Shown: positions 6,315 through 7,441 of the stretch, in pieces
Layout of the letters: the number at the start of each line of letters is the position of its first letter
How positions within the stretch are numbered: position 1 is the stretch's first letter
Source: Actinomycetota bacterium
GTDB lineage: Bacteria > Actinomycetota > Thermoleophilia > Solirubrobacterales > Solirubrobacteraceae
Direction: 5' to 3'
Assembly (NCBI GenBank): GCA_005788585.1
Contig: SYBY01000199.1
Coordinates: forward strand, 1 to 7,441
DNA length: 7,441 nucleotides
Notes under the pieces: generated by a model
Seen by the model: the letters and a program-made list of their open reading frames with translations, nothing else
The model's database searches: none
What the model was told of the DNA's origin: nothing
Program-made: the position numbers and the translations under genes

Positions 6315-6719
6315 ATGGCCATCGAGAAGACCCTCATCCTCGTCAAGCCCGACGCCTTCGCGCGCGGCCTCACCGGCGAGATCCTCGCCCGCTTCGAGCG
6401 CAAGGGCCTGAAGATCGCCGCGCTGAAGCAGACGACGCTGTCCGTCGAGATCGCCGAGACGCACTACGGCGAGCACCAGGGCAAGCCGTTCTTCGGCGCG
6501 CTCGTCGAGTTCATCACCTCCGGCCCGCTCGTCGCCGCGATCCTCGAGGGCGAGAACGCCATCAAGGCCGCCCGCCAGGTCATCGGCGCGACGAATCCGC
6601 TCGAGGCCGCGCCCGGCTCGATCCGCGGCGACTTCGCGATCGAGGTCGGCACGAACCTCGTGCACGGCTCGGACTCGCCGGAGGCAGGCGTCCGGGAAGC
6701 TGGCATTTTCTTCCCGTAG
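6315..6719 (+). CDS. ndk: Nucleoside diphosphate kinase
   Basis: Cytoplasmic enzyme that moves the gamma phosphate of a nucleoside triphosphate (usually ATP) to other nucleoside diphosphates through a phosphohistidine, balancing NTP and dNTP pools. At 134 residues it is full length for a bacterial Ndk. It begins [14 protein letters not shown], with the nucleotide-binding Lys11. The catalytic signature NLVHGSDS spans 114-121 with His117 as the phosphorylated residue. Tyr51, Arg87 ([10 protein letters not shown]), Arg104 (GSIRGDFA) and Asn114 are also in place, so activity is expected. ATG 6315 is supported by AGGAG 6 bases upstream and by the family N-terminus; the frame extends upstream into phosphoesterase sequence without meaning. 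It lies 43 bases after the phosphoesterase gene. Codon choice is even more strongly C/G-ending than its neighbours, as expected for a well-expressed gene. In Streptomyces ndk also lies between folC and mreB. Confidence 0.97.
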   Translation: MAIEKTLILVKPDAFARGLTGEILARFERKGLKIAALKQTTLSVEIAETHYGEHQGKPFFGALVEFITSGPLVAAILEGENAIKAARQVIGATNPLEAAPGSIRGDFAIEVGTNLVHGSDSPEAGVREAGIFFP

Positions 6720-6723
6720 GTAA

Positions 6724-6749
6724 CGCCCAGGGCGAAGCCCGTAGGGGCG
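6724..6749. repeat. Nested inverted repeats between ndk and maf, possible ndk terminator
   Basis: CGCCC (6724-6728) can pair with GGGCG (6745-6749), enclosing a tight hairpin of GGGC (6730-6733) and GCCC (6737-6740) closed by a GAA loop. The GCGAAGC core is a notably stable mini-hairpin. The same GCCC can instead pair with GGGC at 6745-6748 across a four-base loop, so two folds compete. AGTTTCCCC follows, with only a three-T run. It starts four bases after the ndk stop. A terminator or 3'-end stabiliser is the simplest reading; chance pairing in GC-rich DNA is possible. Confidence 0.42.
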
Positions 6750-6781
6750 CAGTTTCCCCATCCGCGAATCGCCACTAGCGC

Positions 6782-7354
6782 GTGACCACCCTCATCCTCG
6801 CCAGCGCGTCGCCGCAGCGGCGCGCCATCCTCACCCAGCTCGGGCTCACGTTCGAGGTCGTCGCGGCCGACGTGCCCGAGCTGGAGCAGGGCGACCCCGT
6901 CGAGGTCGTGTGTGAGAACGCGCGCCGCAAGGCCCGCGCGGTCGCGCAGCGTCGCGGCCACGCGTCCGACGAGCTCGTGATCGGCGTCGACACGGAGGTC
7001 CACCTCGACGGCGAGATCTTCGGCAAGCCCGCCGACGCCGCGGATGCCCGGGCCATGCTGGGCCGCCTGAACGGCCGGACGCACGAGGTCCACAGCGGCC
7101 TCGCGCTCGTCCGGGGCGAGGACGAGCAGGTCCACCACGACGTCACTCGTGTGACCTTTCGCACGCTCACCGACGACCAGATCGCCGACTACGTGGACCT
7201 CGGCGAGTGGGAGGGCCGCGCAGGCGGGTTCGCCATCCAGCTCCGCGGCGCCGCGCTGATACGCCGGATCGAGGGCGACTACCTCAACGTCGTCGGCCTT
7301 CCGGTGGCTGCATGTCTCGATGCGGCGCCCGAGCTGATGCGGGCCTCTCGCTAG
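6782..7354 (+). CDS. maf: Maf-family nucleoside triphosphate pyrophosphatase
   Basis: Maf proteins cleave (d)NTPs, often dTTP, UTP or modified nucleotides, to the monophosphate and pyrophosphate, cleaning the nucleotide pool; some act in septum inhibition. The protein has 190 residues, the usual size. It starts with the family signature LILASASPQRR (4-14), then CENARRKA (44-51). GVDTEV (68-73) includes the expected catalytic Asp70, although many homologues read GADTVV. It continues with GEIFGKP (77-83), GRTHEVHSG (98-106), and a C-terminal block with WEGRAGGFAIQ (143-153) and IEGDYLNVVGLP (163-174). The last block resembles the dTTP/UTP-type Maf rather than the YceF type, but substrate choice is inference. 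GTG 6782 is forced by the N-terminal signature; no Shine-Dalgarno sequence precedes it, so leaderless or weak initiation is likely. It lies 62 bases after ndk. In Bacillus maf lies between folC and mreB. Confidence 0.93.
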   Translation: MTTLILASASPQRRAILTQLGLTFEVVAADVPELEQGDPVEVVCENARRKARAVAQRRGHASDELVIGVDTEVHLDGEIFGKPADAADARAMLGRLNGRTHEVHSGLALVRGEDEQVHHDVTRVTFRTLTDDQIADYVDLGEWEGRAGGFAIQLRGAALIRRIEGDYLNVVGLPVAACLDAAPELMRASR

Positions 7355-7357
7355 ACT
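7352..7357 (+). promoter_or_regulatory. Possible -10 element (TAGACT) overlapping the maf stop
   Basis: TAGACT fits TAnnnT, and its first three bases are the maf stop codon. It would start a transcript near 7364 that includes the downstream hairpin as leader. The surrounding CTAGACTC closely resembles CTAGGCTC at 3815-3822. No clear -35 is visible. Weak by itself; the recurrence raises it slightly. Confidence 0.3.
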
Positions 7358-7377
7358 CACCGCGACGTCGTGCCCGA

Positions 7378-7400
7378 CGCGCCCAGGTCTCCTGGGCGCG
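7378..7400. terminator. Perfect 10-bp GC hairpin downstream of maf (terminator or leader element)
   Basis: CGCGCCCAGG (7378-7387) and CCTGGGCGCG (7391-7400) are exact inverted repeats separated by the loop TCT. This is the strongest stem in any intergenic part of the window and lies 24 bases after the maf stop. The following CTGGCTTTGC has no T-run beyond three, so it is not a textbook intrinsic terminator, though many high-GC bacteria use stems without a U-tract. If the TAGACT upstream is a real promoter, the stem instead lies in the 5' leader of the next gene. Confidence 0.6.
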
Positions 7401-7432
7401 CTGGCTTTGCAGGGCATTTCGTCTCCGAACCC

Positions 7433-7441
7433 ATGGGCGTC
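7433..7441 (+). CDS. Possible first three codons of the next gene (mreB candidate by position)
   Basis: ATG GGC GTC runs to the window edge and would begin Met-Gly-Val. Rod-shape protein MreB of some actinobacteria starts in a similar way, and the valS-folC-ndk-maf context predicts mreB or a neighbour here. An in-frame GTG at 7370 would give an N-terminal extension read through the hairpin and is less likely. No good Shine-Dalgarno sequence stands before 7433. Three codons cannot identify a gene; this is a positional guess. Confidence 0.25.

Noticed and set aside
4805..6403. Antisense open frame of 532 codons, longer than the phosphoesterase gene it covers
   Set aside because: It mirrors the codon pattern of the + strand gene in GC-rich DNA; its product is an Arg, His and Asp-rich mixture without domains, while the + strand has every phosphoesterase motif.
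1..7441. Search for tRNA, rRNA, CRISPR repeats, insertion sequences, toxin-antitoxin or defence genes
   Set aside because: No cloverleaf, spaced repeats, transposase motifs or defence domains were seen by eye; the space is filled by the listed genes.

Overview
This 7.4 kb window is very GC-rich (by eye about 70 percent, with G or C at most third codon positions). All of its genes read rightward on the + strand and are packed with overlaps or short gaps. The protein sequences and the order valS-folC-...-ndk-maf suggest a high-GC actinobacterium. The style of the proteins fits the class Thermoleophilia (Solirubrobacter/Conexibacter-like) best. That placement is inference from recall, not from a search.

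Layout. Bases 1-2424 are the valine-tRNA ligase gene valS, missing its 5' end. folC (folylpolyglutamate/dihydrofolate synthase) follows with a 1-base stop/start overlap. Four less conserved genes come next: a 39-residue single-pass membrane protein overlapping folC by 4 bases (too short for most gene callers); a two-helix membrane protein with a double zinc ribbon; a GNAT-family acetyltransferase overlapping it by 1 base; and a membrane-anchored calcineurin-like metallophosphoesterase. Conserved housekeeping genes then resume with ndk (nucleoside diphosphate kinase) and maf (nucleotide pyrophosphatase). The last 87 bases hold a possible -10 element, a perfect 10-bp hairpin and an ATG that may be the first codon of the next gene. 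There are no rRNA, tRNA, CRISPR or mobile-element signals, and no gene-free stretch longer than about 90 bases.

How the genes fit together. valS, folC, ndk and maf serve translation, one-carbon metabolism and nucleotide balance or cleanup. Their order matches the valS-folC-X-ndk-mreB block of Streptomyces and recalls the valS-folC-...-maf-radC-mreB block of Bacillus. The unseen downstream gene is therefore plausibly mreB or another rod-shape gene. The four genes between folC and ndk occupy the site where Streptomyces carries one small membrane-protein gene, and three of the four encode predicted membrane proteins.

I found no clear new defence, mobile or biosynthetic system. The points most worth checking are the unannotated small membrane protein, the membrane-tethered double zinc ribbon, the predicted external face of the metallophosphoesterase, and the structured intergenic regions.
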